A DNA stretch of 64,000 bases from Dendrophyllia cribrosa (lineage: Eukaryota > Cnidaria > Anthozoa > Scleractinia > Dendrophylliidae). Position 1 is the first letter of the stretch, and each line of letters starts with the position of its first letter. Below the pieces are notes generated by a model. The model did not search any database, was not told where the DNA came from, and was given only the letters and a program-made list of their open reading frames with translations. The stretch covers positions 27,359,792-27,423,791 of the forward strand of contig JAJLRJ010000011.1 in the NCBI GenBank assembly GCA_024195265.1, given 5' to 3'. A program made the translations under genes and the position numbers. Positions 13,501 through 23,535 of the stretch are shown piece after piece.

Positions 13501-16500
13501 GCAAAATATACACAGACATATTTGCATAAGGCCACGCGAGTTTAGTTTAGAACTATAAAATCCAAGTCTTGTTTTGTTTACATAAAATCGCTTTTCAACC
13601 TATGTAATGAATGAACAAACACATAAAAATGGACAACACAATCTTCTTTCAAAAAATTTTATTCAAATCTCCATAAGTTTATGTTTAAAAGCAAAACGCG
13701 AACCATTTATAGCTCATCAAGGCCGAGTTGTCTTCAATGAAAGAAATCAAAACGACTGAATTTGTGCACGTTTATAAACAATTCTTGAAAACTAGCGAGA
13801 AGACGAAGAAAAAGTCAATCACAGATTGATATCAACATAAATTCCCATCGAAAAATGTAATCTGTTTTACCTTTAAGTCCCTCGCTTGCTTGGGAATTCT
13901 TTAAATCTCCGCTTCTTTGCTTGTGAAATCCGTAATGAAAACAAACATCTCGGATGTTGTGTGGCGTCATATGCGCATGTTTTGCGACGTAATACGCGCC
14001 CGCGAACTAACCTTGTCCAACATGGGCGCACGGCCGGCGGCGGCGGCACACGGGCGCCCGCGAAACATTCCGCTAGCCATGACCATGAAAAATGACGGGC
14101 ATAGGTTCTATGAGTATGGGGCTCCACGCGGGCCTTTAGACTGCAGAGCTTCGCTATCATTTTTGTCACACAAAACCTGTATTAAGCGGACATTTCAAGT
14201 GTTTTTAGAATGCATTTTTATAAGATTGTGGGATTACCGTCTACTTCTAACAGCGTGTTTTTGGCAAAACGTAATTCAATGCGATGCAGACAGTTGCGAA
14301 TTAGGTTTATGAATTAAAATTCAATGAAATCAGTGCATGTGGGTATAATAAACGTGGATATATAAGAGGATCAATAATGAACTATTATTGAGCAATGTAT
14401 CAGAACCTGTATTCGGCGATTCGGCGGACACCTGTATTAAGTGGACACTAGCGAGTGTCCTTAGCCTGTCTGGTTAATACAGGTTTGACTGTTGTGTACA
14501 TGTATTATGCTGTGTTTACACTTTGGCAAAACCTGTAGTTTGATCAGGACTGAAATATGGGGGGTCAAACATGTTTCACTATGAAAAGTGTTCACATCAG
14601 GTGGCGCATTGTGCCAATCATGATCGAAACATGTTTACTCTGAGCATGACGAAAGCAATGCTACAGTGTACATGTATCTCAATAGGTAGTTTTGATCTAA
14701 ATCACATAAAACACATTAGCACAAATGCCCTCTTCTTGTTAAACACTGCTTCCTGGGGGAGAGGGGGGGGGGGGGGGGGGGGAACTCCGACATGAAAATG
14801 ATGGGGCAGCTCGTTGTACCTTCTAGGGTTCAGAATTTGTAGATTGGTACCGCTTAGGGTGCTGAAATCTAAAATGATCACGGTCAGAATTATTGCAGTA
14901 CATTTGTACCTTTAAGGTACCTTTAAGGCTTTATTGAGCTGAAAAATTATGACAGAATTATGTTTTGTGTTGTTTAAAATTGGTACCTCTTAGGGGTAAA
15001 AAAATATTTGCGCCATGCCTATCCAACAAGAATCTGGCACCTTTTAGAGTGTTTTTCGCAAATTTCCGACGAGCATCCTCGTCATTTTTATATGGGATTT
15101 ACCCCTGCCCCACCTCCGGGACTGCATCACCCTTCATTCCTGAAGAGTTTGACAATCATGCAATAGCAAGTTTGAGTGATGGAAGGAGTGGAAATTTGCA
15201 TATTTGTCCCCGTCTGCTATAACTGGTTTAACGCTTTGCGTATTGATGAGTTAAAAATGGGTGTCAATTTGTATTGAGCATCATACAGTGTATGCCTTCT
15301 CTGTGTAAACTTGTATGCTGATGAGACAAAATGAAAACAATGACGTCAGCAAAGATTTGTCTACTACATGTATAGTCAGGTAGTTATGTTCTGTTCTGTT
15401 CTGTTCTGTTTGCGAAGTAGAGATGATTTTTTTTTTTGGAAAAGCATCAAAAAGAAACATAGCTGTCCTATTATTTCTTTTCAGATCAAGCCGTTCCAGC
15501 TAACTGACAGTAACTTTGATGCGATGATCAGTTTTGGCACGACATTTGTCGATTTCTATGTTCCTTGGTAAGCCTGTTTAGAGCATTTTTTAATTTAGTA
15601 TTGTAAAACCAAAACCAAAGTAATTGCTCTGACCAATGTCAACTGAGAAGAATGAATTAGTCCATGAACCAATTAGAACTTGATGCAAATACTGTGCATA
15701 TAGCCCCCGCCAAGCGCGGGAAAAGGTGTACAGCCAATCCAATGAACCAATCAGAACTTGATGCAAATACATACAGCCGGCGTCAAGCGCGGGAAAAGGT
15801 GTACAGACAATCCAATGAAATAATCAGAACTTGACACAAACACATGTAGCCGTCGCCAAGCACGGGAAAATGCATGCAAGCAAGTTACAATTGGTTTGAT
15901 TGACTCTGATTTTGTGCATTATAATTATGGTGTTTTATAAGAGACCTACATGTAAGCAAATGCGACAGCAAGCCCAAGGAATTCGAAAGTTTTATTTTTA
16001 AGAATTCCTGTCGAACAAAAACATTCAGTTATGTCCGGAGGGGATTATTTTTACATTACATAGTATTTGAGCGATTTTAATTGGGTATAGAAAGTAATTA
16101 CCAAGCAATATTGCTTTCATTGGTTTTGAATTGCTACGCTTTGTGATTGGCTAAAAAAAACTCGTGCCAGCACCCTGATCGTTCCTTTTCTTTATCCGCG
16201 ACAACGAGCAGAAATCGATAAAGTAGCTACCCAGTAATTTGATGATTAAATGGAAAAACATAGGTCCTTAATACAATCTCTGCCTTTTGTTTTTGCTGCT
16301 GTGGTTATAGGTGCCGTCACTGCCAAGAACTTGCTCCTGTGTGGGATCGACTTGCTAACAAGTGTGCCGACAGTACTTCTGGACCAAGAATTGCCAAGGT
16401 TTGCAATACGTTATCATTACTGTAAAGTGAAGAAATGGTCCTGTTAGTTGTGTTTGCATTTTACGCAATTGCAAAGTTGCCTGAAAAAAATTCAGGGCCT

Positions 16501-18618
16501 AAAGGTACACTGAAATATCGTGTTTTCATGATTATGGCAGGAGCTTGTTTCAAGCTTACTTTATTATCTTGAAATTGGAAGAAACCATTGCTAAAAGTGA
16601 TAGAAGTAAAGAAATATGAACTAAACAGACAAAATAACGGCTAGAAAAGTCAAAATTTTACAAGAATGGCAAGTTTGATTTCTTGACCGCCTGTCAATAA
16701 ATCAAATTTGATGAACTTTAATCCACTTTAATCCTTGCAATCCTGCACTTTATCTCCAAACTTCTGCTTGTGTTTTGCTCTTTAGAATATTTTTGTCCAA
16801 CTAAGTTGTATATTTGGTGGCATTTGGCGATTTAACGTAGAAATAAGCTAAGCGAAATTTTGCTATTTCGGCGGGACAGTGTCCCTTTAAGTGGGATTTG
16901 AAGCCATGACCTCTGCATTACTGGTGCAATGCTCTACCAACTGAGCTACTGTATGAAGCCACACATACATCTGTATGGGAAGTTAGATCAATTGCGAGTG
17001 ATAGAATGACAAATGAAGTATATGAATGGATCATGTACTAGAAATACGTGTCTCGCAGAACCTTGCGAAGCTCAGGGGAGGGTGCACCGCAAAATTTGAG
17101 TGACTGGGGGAGGGAGGGATGGAATTTCTGGTTTAACTAGAGAAATTGGGTTGCATGGCCACAATGGCCTTGAAATTTCAAGTTGAGACAAAATCGTTTC
17201 CAGTCGCTTCCATTTAACTTGTACTCAGTCTCCTGAATTATGGGGAGTAAGATCAATTGTGAGTGATCGAATAACAAATTAAGTATATAAATGGATCATA
17301 AATGAACTGCGGATAGAGAAATTACAGTGAATAAGTGATCCTCCTGGGCAGTTGTGTTTGCAATTTAAACAATTGCAAAAAAATTGCAACCGCAAGGATC
17401 ATTTCTTCAATTTACATGTATTTATTCATATACCTCATTTGTCAGGTTATCACAAGCATTCCCATTACAACATGCTACTGCAAAAAACATTCCATCTCTT
17501 GATTTTTCTGTTTTGTTCAATGAACAACAATCTTCTATAAAACTAAATGAAACCAGAGTACAAGTCATTATAATTATTAAATATATATTTTTTAAAGTTA
17601 TGTACGTTATTTCAACAACGTATATGGCAATACATGTAGCTTATCCGTAAAGCAATTAGGTCCTGTTTTACATTTTAAAGCTAGATGGCCTCTTGTTGCC
17701 CAACTTACACTAGGAACGAATCATCGTCTGAGATACATTTGACGTTCAGATGAAATATTGGGCTAAAATTCGTCTTCGGCTAATTCGTCCGTCAGCTCGT
17801 CTAAAAGACGGGATGACAGACAGATAATTCGTCTCTAAGTTTATATCTAGACGGTAAACAAAGACGGTTTTCGACTTAGCTTTCACAAGAGTGGTACTGG
17901 TTTCTACTTGTTCGCAAGGTTTCTTGGGATACCTATTTCCTCTCCCCAGTCCTTTACTAGGAAACTTCAAAGATCTGTCTTTGAGTCGTCTTTGACTTAT
18001 CCGTCTTAATTGTCTTCAAAGTAATACCTGGACAAATAACTCTTTTGATGGATAATTCTTCATTAGTGTAAATTGGACCATTTCAAGATTGTTTTGAAAA
18101 TCTGAGAAAAAAGAACAAACAAGGATGTTTTTATTTTGCAATGCACCTTAGCTACATTCAACATAATTCGTGTTTTCCCCCCAGGTTGATTGCACAGAAG
18201 AGCAGGAACTTTGTGAGAGTTTTGGGGTAGGTTCTTACTCAATAACAGTTTATGTAGGAGTACCGTAGTAGTACCGTATTTCACCCAATGATGCTCTGTG
18301 CTGTTCCAGGCTTTATTTGGTCTTCTGAGACCGGCGGGATTCCGAACCCCTTCCCCACAAAACTACTTGGAGCCACCTTAAGATATATACGTTCAAAGTC
18401 GGTATGGGAACTTTCCGAAGTAGCGTATCGCGTGTAGAAAGGATTAACTTCCTTTGTGATAATTTTTAACTATTATTTTTTGCATGTTCTTTTTTTAGAT
18501 CACTGGTTACCCCACGTTGATTCTATTTAGTAAGGGAGTTCAGAAACAAGAGTACAAGGGGCCCAGAGATTTGGACAGTCTGTATAACTTTGCTGTGCAG
18601 CATCACGATGAGTTGTAA
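22..18618 (+). CDS. TXNDC5: TXNDC5/ERp46-like ER thioredoxin-domain protein (5'-partial, nine exons)
   Basis: Protein disulfide isomerase-family protein of the ER lumen. Coding exons: 22-124, 2498-2619, 2742-2826, 3328-3414, 4080-4232, 15485-15567, 16311-16398, 18185-18226, 18499-18618. All have AG/GT borders and join in one frame to give 293 visible residues. The first exon ends thioredoxin domain 1 (LKLYYDHGEIKRYNGKRR); two whole domains follow, with active sites CSHC and CRHC instead of the usual CGHC, and cis-proline motifs FPS and YPT. The protein ends HHDEL, an ER-retention signal. In both domains an intron splits the tryptophan codon just before the active site, the pattern expected of duplicated domains. 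Human TXNDC5 has 432 residues and three domains, so signal peptide and most of domain 1 lie upstream of the window. The fifth intron (4233-15484) holds a transposon on the same strand. The gene is convergent with the ORP1-like gene. Family call is firm; orthology to TXNDC5 rather than another PDI is inferred from domain number and motif context. Confidence 0.9.
216..1366. mobile_element. Non-autonomous hAT-like element with CAGGG termini
   Basis: Starts CAGGGATTCTGACAGGGTG and ends with its inverse, giving a terminal inverted repeat of about 20 bp. It is flanked on both sides by TATAAA (210-215 and 1367-1372), a 6-bp target duplication. Subterminal CCCGCACAATT motifs are repeated at both ends. 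CAGGG ends fit hAT-type elements, some of which make 5-6 bp duplications; the class is inferred. No intact transposase is visible inside. Confidence 0.7.
1959..2121. mobile_element. Foldback MITE, TA-flanked (TATGTTGTGG family)
   Basis: Ends are TATGTTGTGGTT and its inverse, flanked by TA on both sides. The arms pair through most of the element (TTTCTTTGGTTT.AAAATTTTC against its inverse). A second copy of the same family lies at 61084-61246, and a diverged relative at 3453-3616. TA duplication would suit Tc1/mariner-type mobilisation. Confidence 0.75.
2498..4232 (+). CDS. TXNDC5: TXNDC5-like thioredoxin domain 2 (four exons) and acidic linker
   Basis: Exons 2498-2619, 2742-2826, 3328-3414 and 4080-4232. 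Visible order: acidic linker NEKEDSTETTESDNG, beta strand with FIKFYAPW, active site CSHC followed by RKLAPTW, then IDCTTEGKKC, the cis-Pro strand HAFPSLKLF, and the closing helix SLDDLKNYL. The last exon continues into a Ser/Glu/Asp-rich linker ending SDADMQ, typical of the flexible spacers between domains of this family. The donor after 3414 is GTTTGT, weaker than the others but phase-correct. Confidence 0.88.
2985..3165 (+). repeat. G-rich minisatellite, quadruplex-prone
   Basis: Imperfect repeats of [23 protein letters not shown] units, many G3-G4 runs separated by one to few bases, lie in the intron between two exons of thioredoxin domain 2. The upstream block around 2920-2990 (GTGGGGGGTCAGTGGAGCAA) recurs at 63200-63400. 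The runs could form G-quadruplexes in the sense transcript. Confidence 0.65.
3453..3616. mobile_element. Foldback MITE (ATGTTGTAGG family)
   Basis: Ends ATGTTGTAGGTTGAAATG and its inverse; arms of about 70 bases fold back around an AT-rich centre. It begins 38 bases after the exon ending at 3414, in the intron of the TXNDC5-like gene. Related in termini to the elements at 1959-2121 and 61084-61246. Confidence 0.7.
4315..4516. mobile_element. Small MITE with 20-bp perfect terminal repeats
   Basis: TTTAGTATCACCCAACTAGT (4315-4334) is exactly inverted at 4497-4516. A small hairpin with AATTAGACCC ends lies just outside at 4273-4312. No coding capacity. It sits immediately upstream of the large TTAA element. 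Confidence 0.65.
4579..5290 (+). repeat. Left terminal inverted repeat of the TTAA transposon
   Basis: Matches the reverse complement of about 12558-13262 with scattered substitutions and small indels. The inner part carries three spaced copies of TGACCTAATTTGCAT-type sequence (about 5108-5162), in the opposite orientation to the copies in the right end, as expected for transposase-binding sites. Similarity fades near 5290. Confidence 0.85.
5584..10517 (+). CDS. Putative transposase, RNase H-like D/D/D type with zinc clusters (three exons, intact)
   Basis: Exons 5584-6004, 6916-6986 and 7527-10517 (donors GTAAGT and GTAAGC, acceptors AACAG and TTTAG) join in frame to 1160 residues. An in-frame TTG/M reading at 7545 is not the start; splicing from the ATG at 5584 completes an N-terminal Cys/His module (CPKH at residue 83, later C...H, then CSTC across exon 2). 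A second Cys/His cluster spans about 542-574 (CSDHC ... CDHQH ... CERC). The putative catalytic core has D646 (MDWAMKF), D731 (SDNAGCYH) and D769 or D772 (GKDVCDRK). A C2H2-like finger follows at 903-927 (C-x4-C-x12-H-x5-H). The first 30 residues of exon 3 are Ser/Glu-rich. No stop, frameshift or gap interrupts the frame. It lies between long inverted repeats with TTAA borders, so a transposase role is strongly inferred. I do not recognise the exact family; a Sola-like transposase is my best guess. Confidence 0.85.
10518..12557 (+). other. Non-coding 3' part of the TTAA transposon
   Basis: No supported gene. Contains AT-rich sequence, a nested Harbinger-like MITE (11486-11839), and from about 12430 a degenerate second copy of the inner terminal-repeat module (TTTTAACTTGCCAAATGA at about 12534-12551 and again in the right repeat near 12764). 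An AATAAA near 11184 could serve as polyadenylation signal, but this is weak. Confidence 0.6.
11486..11839. mobile_element. Harbinger-like MITE nested in the transposon
   Basis: Ends GGGGCCGATTACA and its inverse, flanked by TAA on both sides (11483-11485 and 11840-11842), fitting the 3-bp TWA duplications and GGG-C termini of PIF/Harbinger elements. Internally the motif TTTCAGCCCGG/CCGGGCTGAAA recurs in both orientations at least eight times. A different TAA-flanked MITE lies at 61606-61935. Confidence 0.75.
12558..13262 (+). repeat. Right terminal inverted repeat of the TTAA transposon
   Basis: Reverse complement of 4579-5290. Differences from the left copy are mostly single substitutions plus a short insertion near 12680, suggesting the element is not brand new but not ancient. 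Three TGCATATTAGGT/TGCAAATTAGGTCAA-type subterminal motifs lie at about 12676-12735. Confidence 0.85.
13980..14140. other. GC-rich CpG patch inside the intron
   Basis: Stands out from the AT-rich surroundings, with GCGCACGGCCGGCGGCGGCG and several further CG dinucleotides. It could be an internal promoter, or a fragment of a repeat. Nothing else supports either reading. Confidence 0.3.
14178..14490. repeat. Inverted repeat with CCTGTATTAAG ends
   Basis: ACCTGTATTAAGCGGACA near 14176 is matched by an inverted TTAATACAGGT near 14474, with a further direct copy at about 14432. Looks like a MITE or fragments of one. Confidence 0.4.
15485..18618 (+). CDS. TXNDC5: TXNDC5-like thioredoxin domain 3 and HDEL tail (four exons)
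   Basis: Exons 15485-15567 (IKPFQLTDSNFDAMI ... VDFYVPW), 16311-16398 (CRHCQELAPVWDRLA), 18185-18226 (VDCTEEQELCESFG) and 18499-18618 (ITGYPTLILF ... HHDEL, stop TAA at 18616-18618). The 42-base exon is short but keeps frame and splice sites. The stop codon lies at the start of a roughly 150-bp tandem repeat that re-uses the GATGAGTTGTA sequence of the tail. Confidence 0.9.
15650..16180. repeat. CCAAT-rich interspersed repeat with tandem units
   Basis: About 75-bp units containing CCAATCAGAACTTGA and CAAGCGCGGGAAAA recur three times at 15660-15870, then sequence related to the MITE at 58180-58454 (ACTTTGTGATTGGCTAAA). Similar units occur at 47890-48060, 58260-58440 and 60050-60260. Follows the exon ending at 15567. 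Confidence 0.55.
16481..16885. repeat. Dispersed repeat, copy 1 (empty site of the 58180 MITE)
   Basis: Shares ATCGTGTTTTCATGATTATG, CTTTATTATCTTGAAAT and CAATCCTGCACTTTATCTCC with 58118-58760, and the last part with 28165-28355. This copy lacks the 275-bp insertion seen at 58180-58454 and therefore shows the uninterrupted target. Confidence 0.65.
16888..16961 (-). repeat. tRNA-like sequence (tRNA-derived SINE or pseudogene)
   Basis: On the minus strand: A-box-like TAGCTCAGTTGGTAGAGCA, an anticodon-arm-like TTGCACCAGTAATGCAG, and B-box-like GGCTTCAAATCCCA. The T stem is imperfect and no matching acceptor stem is seen, so a working tRNA is unlikely. Confidence 0.45.
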
Positions 18619-19195
18619 CCAATCAGAATACAGCTGAAATCCCAACAGCCAATCAAATGCGAAACCCATTGCAGTGTAGGTTTGGTTGAAGCGTATTTTC
18701 GCGGCTTTTCTGACAGGTTTTCTATTGTTATACATTAGATGAGTTGTAGTGAACACACTTCATAACCAATCAGAATACAGACTTCAAATCGAAGCAGTCA
18801 ATCAAATGCGAAACCCATTGGAGTGTAGGTTTGGTTAAAGCGTATTTTCGCGCCTTTTCTGACAGGTTTTTTTATTGTCATACGTTAGATGAGTTGTAGT
18901 GAACGTACTCCATAACCGATCAGTATACAATCCTGAAATCCCAACAGCCAATCAAATGCGAAACCCATTGCAGTGTAGGTTTGGTTAAAGCGTATTTTCG
19001 CGCCTTTTCTGGCAGGTTTTCTATTGTCATACATTAGATGAGTTGTAGTTTACATACTCCATAACCAATCAGAATATAGACCTGAAATGCCAACAGCCAA
19101 TCAAATGCGAAACCCATTGCATTGTAGGTTTGGTTGAAGCGTATTTTCGCGCTTTTTCTGACAGGTTTTCTTTTTTCAGTTGTAGTTTACATGCT
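18606..19195 (+). repeat. About 150-bp minisatellite beginning in the stop codon of the TXNDC5-like gene
   Basis: AACCAATCAGAATACAG-type sequence starts at 18617, 18764, 18914 and 19063 (spacings 147, 150 and 149). Each unit also carries GTAGGTTTGGTT and a GCGTATTTTCGCG-like segment. GATGAGTTGTA, the DEL-stop end of the gene, recurs at about 18738, 18888 and 19037. The array forms the start of the 3' untranslated region. Confidence 0.85.
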
Positions 19196-19404
19196 ATATA
19201 AGCGAAATTTTGCTGATATCATTGTGTACATGGTGTACGTTGAAAAGGGTGCGTGCTAAATACGAACTGACTTCAAAAGCTGAAAGCGCTTGTTTAAATT
19301 TACTTCAAATGTCTAAGAACTGAATTAGAGAGAGAGACAGCAAGGTAACCAAGTGAATTCCAACCCATAGTTGTACTTATTTAGTAATCTGCGCAATAGG
19401 CCAT

Positions 19405-19565
19405 TTCCGAGTTACGTTATGCCTCGTTGTCAAAGCGAGGCTAGGTGCACAACCTTTCATATGAAAATGAGTTTTTATTCAAATGGAAATAAAACTCATT
19501 TTCATATGAAAGGTTGTTTGTGCACCTAGCCTCGCTTTGACAACGAGGCATAACGTAACTCGGAA
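19405..19565. mobile_element. Foldback palindrome, about 70-bp arms
   Basis: TCCGAGTTACGTTATGCCTC at the left end is inverted at the right end, and the arms match almost perfectly to the centre. A further inverted pair GAACAAACTGGTTATGAA lies at about 19563-19581 and 19988-20006. Would extrude as a long hairpin. Confidence 0.75.
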
Positions 19566-20590
19566 CAAACTGGTTATGAAACTCAGTCAGTCCTTTGTTA
19601 TATGTTTTTGTTCTCCATTTCTTTTGTTCGTTTGCCTTGACCCTGCACAAAACACAAAAGGTATTGAAATGCATATGAGCACCTGACTAGTAGAAACATT
19701 TGGGCTCACACGTTAAACAAAACAATGTGCAGGGTCACGGTTCATTCAACATAAAACAAAGCAGCTTTGTACACTCTGTTTGAAATTTGTTGAGCTTCAT
19801 ATATACCATGCGCGATTTAGGGGTAACACTTATTCTTTTGTTAAAACAATAGAATATTAGAGCACAAAAGAACGACAATACAATAGAATACAATACCATA
19901 GAATATATTAGAATACATAATTTTACCTAATACAATGAATGTGTACAATGTACAATAGAGCTAACACCCTAAATCGGGCATCATATGGCTTCATAACCAG
20001 TTTGTTCTATTAACTATGATATATTTCATGAAGTGCAAACTGTAAGTTCAGTTAGAAAAAAAAAATTGTAATATAGTTATTTATGGGACTAATTTATTTA
20101 ATTAATACAATAAACGTGTTTATCAAAAAGAGAAGACCGTTTTAGTTATAACAAAACTGCTTGTCTTTTACAAACGATATTTCTCTGCTGTTTGCAGACG
20201 GGTGAACGAATTCGCCTTTAAAATCACAGGCCGCCCAAGCTAAAGATAAGAGAACACCGTCACGATAATAGCGATATTGTGTTGCAAAGACTCGATTTAT
20301 AAGGGTTTGTATGGGAACGTGACAGTTATGTTTTAGAGTATGTAAAATAAAATGTTTTGTGAATAAAAACGACTTACCCTGTTGATGTGTTGTACTCTTT
20401 GAAGTTTGCCAGTTTCTCAGGCCGATTTGAAGCAATTTCAGCGAGTTTTAGTTTTGCGAGGTTTTCCGTTAAACTGAAATCGCCTCAAATTGGCCATTAA
20501 AATCTTATCAATTCAATGTTTCACTGGTCGTGACCGATCGCGAAATTTTGAAAGTGTGTCAAAAATGTGCAAAGTACAGTGTTCGTATTT

Positions 20591-20885
20591 AAGGTGGCTC
20601 CCAACAGTTTCCAGCACTTTTCAAGACTTAGAATTTGATGGGTCATTATAACCACTCTTTATCAGTTGATGCTACAACCATGATATCAAACGATTAGTGA
20701 ACACGTTATCATTTTTGTGACACAATATATTACTATAGCAACAGTATAACGTACTAAAAACACCCTTAATTTTAGCTTTAAGTGTTAATAACTCAAAAAT
20801 TATTGTCGAATTTTGATCGGTAGGATAAGATAAAACTTTTGGCAAAGTTTAAAAAAATTCTGTAGGTGGTGTTCAGAACCACCTT
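20591..20885. mobile_element. MITE with AAGGTGG termini
   Basis: AAGGTGGCTCCCAAC at the left and an inverted AAGGTGGTTCTGAAC at the right end. AT-rich interior without coding potential. Confidence 0.55.
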
Positions 20886-21074
20886 AAATTTTCGAAAATG
20901 TAAGATTTTCCATACAAAAGAAAAGCGCTCCTTGTTATTTTTCTTTATTTATTTGCGCTTTCATCACTGACAAGCGTGCAAAAGTTGTTTACCCCAAAAT
21001 TCTTTGACGTATTTGTCAGCGATTGGCTTAAGTTTCTAATCAATATTCATGAAAAAATCGTAGCCCTCGCCGCA

Positions 21075-21253
21075 AATTCTCTATTTTCGAATTGCCCATA
21101 ATACACTTTGTTTGCCCCCGAAATTTTGCATAAACTATTGTTTGTAAATGCTCTTGGGAGGACTGCATATTCCCAAGAGCATTTCAAAACAATAGTTTGC
21201 AAAATTTGGGTGGCAAACAAAGTGTATTATGGGCAATTCGAAAATAGAGAATT
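21075..21253. mobile_element. Foldback palindrome, about 85-bp arms
   Basis: AATTCTCTATTTTCGAATTG is inverted at the far end and pairing continues through GCCCATAATACACTTTGTTT to AATGCTCTTGGGA near the centre. Contains no gene. Confidence 0.75.
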
Positions 21254-21609
21254 AAGCCGATTGTGCTCGTGTGAAGATGCTCCTAAGTTGTAGAACTATT
21301 TGGCGCTCTAGAGGTAACTTGGAGGACTCCGGGAAGACGTACCGCCAAGGAAAAAGTCGACCTACAACTCCAACCAAAGGTAAGAGTCGCTTCGCAGAAT
21401 AGTTACATTTCAGAGTTCAGTGAAAGAATACAAAATTTGCTCGATGAAGTGAACACGTGTGTTGAGCTCCTCTTTGTCTTACGACGTCGCTGCGTTTTGG
21501 TATTACGTTTGTCTTGCAGTAAACTGAGTAGTTGTCTTTCAAAAGAACATTTTATAGTTCAACTTAAGGAGCTAAGGTCTTAAAACAAATGTTGAAAAAA
21601 GATTTTTAT

Positions 21610-21760
21610 TCCCTCGAAGGTGCGGGATTGTAGAAAATTGGAATATACTAATTTGCATCTCATTGAATAAGAATAGAGCTCATTGTCACAATGCCTCGTT
21701 CTGAAAGGAATTGAAAAGAATAGAACCAATTTTCCGCAATCCCGCACCTCGCTCTTTATT
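21610..21760. repeat. Short inverted repeat (GGTGCGGGATTG ends)
   Basis: GGTGCGGGATTGTAGAAAATTGG near 21619 is inverted near 21724-21748 with two mismatches. Probably a small MITE. Confidence 0.5.
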
Positions 21761-23535
21761 CCTGTCAGAAATCGTTCATTATTTCATTGTATATATTAAC
21801 TGTTCATAAAAAACACGTCTACTGCACTTAAAATTCAACATTGTCGTCTGTAAAATATCAAAAATTGAACATGTTATCTTATCAGTCGTTTATTTATATT
21901 TTCAGGAACTTAAAATCATTAAAGTCGGGTACATGGAGGGCTGAGGAAACAATTCAAGAGGACAAACTGGAATGGACGAATAAGGAGGGATCTCTTCAAA
22001 GATAAGAACTTTGTTTAGTTTATACATTTTTTTGTACAAATGTTGGCTGAACATGGGCAAATACTTTAGTTTGTATCAGTATCAAATGTATTGATTCTGA
22101 GGAAGAGCGAATTAATTTGGATCGGATCTGACTGCTAATTGACTGAATCTATTCGTCAAATTGACAAGAAGAACGTGGGGATATTGAAGTTTATTCATTT
22201 TGCTGAATCGTGCACTCGCTGATAATTGTCTGAACCGTCAAATCAGCAAGGTTTTACATAGGGAGGAACGTCTTAGATCTTAGGTAAAATAGCCTGTGTG
22301 CAGCCGTCTCCGAGCTTGTTCCCCGCAGAAAAAGGACGTCTGTGTAACGCCGTTTCGAATCGTGTTCACAATTCCTGGTCCTTTTCCACGTGTCGCAAAG
22401 AGAATAGGAGACGTCTGGGCACAGGCTAAAGTAAAATATTTTCTGACGATTTTAGTCTCGGTCACCATTTTGACGATTCAGTTAAGGGCTTGTTTTTTTT
22501 TTATTTTGGAGAACACATCTTATAATGCAAAACAAATGTCAAAATGTAATATAATTGCTTACAAAAAATTTTGACTTACAACTGAAGAAAATACAAGTTT
22601 GTTTGGTCGATCGCTTAGCGTGCCGGTATAAACGTTTAAGCTCACATTTCAGTTGATGTGGTGGGTGTTTGAATTTTTAAAGTGGCACTGACAGTTTATC
22701 AACTACAAATTCCTAAATTGGACACGCCAAATTATTTGTTTCCATGGTCACATTGGCTGTTATAAAATAACTTTCCTTTTCAAAATTATTTCATATTAAC
22801 GTGGCACTGACAGTTTTTCGAAAACGTTTTTGTCAGTACACGTCAAATTAGTTGATCAGTTATAAAGAACTTTCTTGTTACAAATATTGTTTCGTATTGG
22901 GTAATTTTATACTTTGTAAAAGTTTGTATTTTGTCCACAAATTCGCGAGTTTTCCAGAAACAAGATTCAAAACATTTCACTTAATTTAGAATGGTAAATT
23001 TAATTTAAGCATTTTTCAATTAACCAAAGCCTTGCATTGTGTTAAAAATGGAGCCAAACAACTGTTGAATGTTCTAAATTGAATCACTTGCTCCAATCTT
23101 AGCAAACGGTCATTTAAAGAGAATATTTTGAAAATGGACACGTCAACTTGGCTGTTATAAAATAACTTCCTTTTCAAAATTATTTCAGTTAATTTAAAAG
23201 GCAAATGTTTTTCAATTATTTTTCAATTTAACCAAAGTTAAAAATGGAATCAACTGGGAATATATCTAAAGACACTTGAAACCTGTCAGCGCCTCCTTAA
23301 ACCATTATTCACACGTTCACTGCATCAACTGGTTGACAAGAGAACACAAGGAGCTATCTTTCCTTTTTTACTTGTTTTTTCTTTAATCCACGGAAAATTA
23401 TTCTCAGTCGCCCATGCTAAGAAATTATTAGGTGGCTTTTTCCTGAGATTGAGAGTGCCTGTGTTCTGAATCTCTTGTCGATCGTACGTATATTTAGGAG
23501 TTTAATTTTTTAAGCCCTGATGTCTGGTTGTGTAG

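Larger units (their letters stand above)
13267..15484 (+). other. Rest of the large TXNDC5-like intron
   Basis: No exon supported. Includes a GC- and CpG-rich patch (about 13980-14140), an inverted repeat with ACCTGTATTAAG ends (14178-14490), and a G run (14759-14783). Short open frames on both strands at 13870-14312 have no recognisable domain. Confidence 0.55.

Noticed and set aside
13873..14312. Opposing frames at the CpG patch
   Set aside because: Open frames are expected in GC-rich DNA; no family similarity, and no phase-compatible splice partner found.
16888..16961. Functional tRNA gene
   Set aside because: A and B boxes are visible but the T stem mismatches and no acceptor stem forms; better read as a SINE piece. 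The same reasoning applies to 59458-59525 and to the A-box-like GTGGTCTAGCGGTTATGGCG near 36773.
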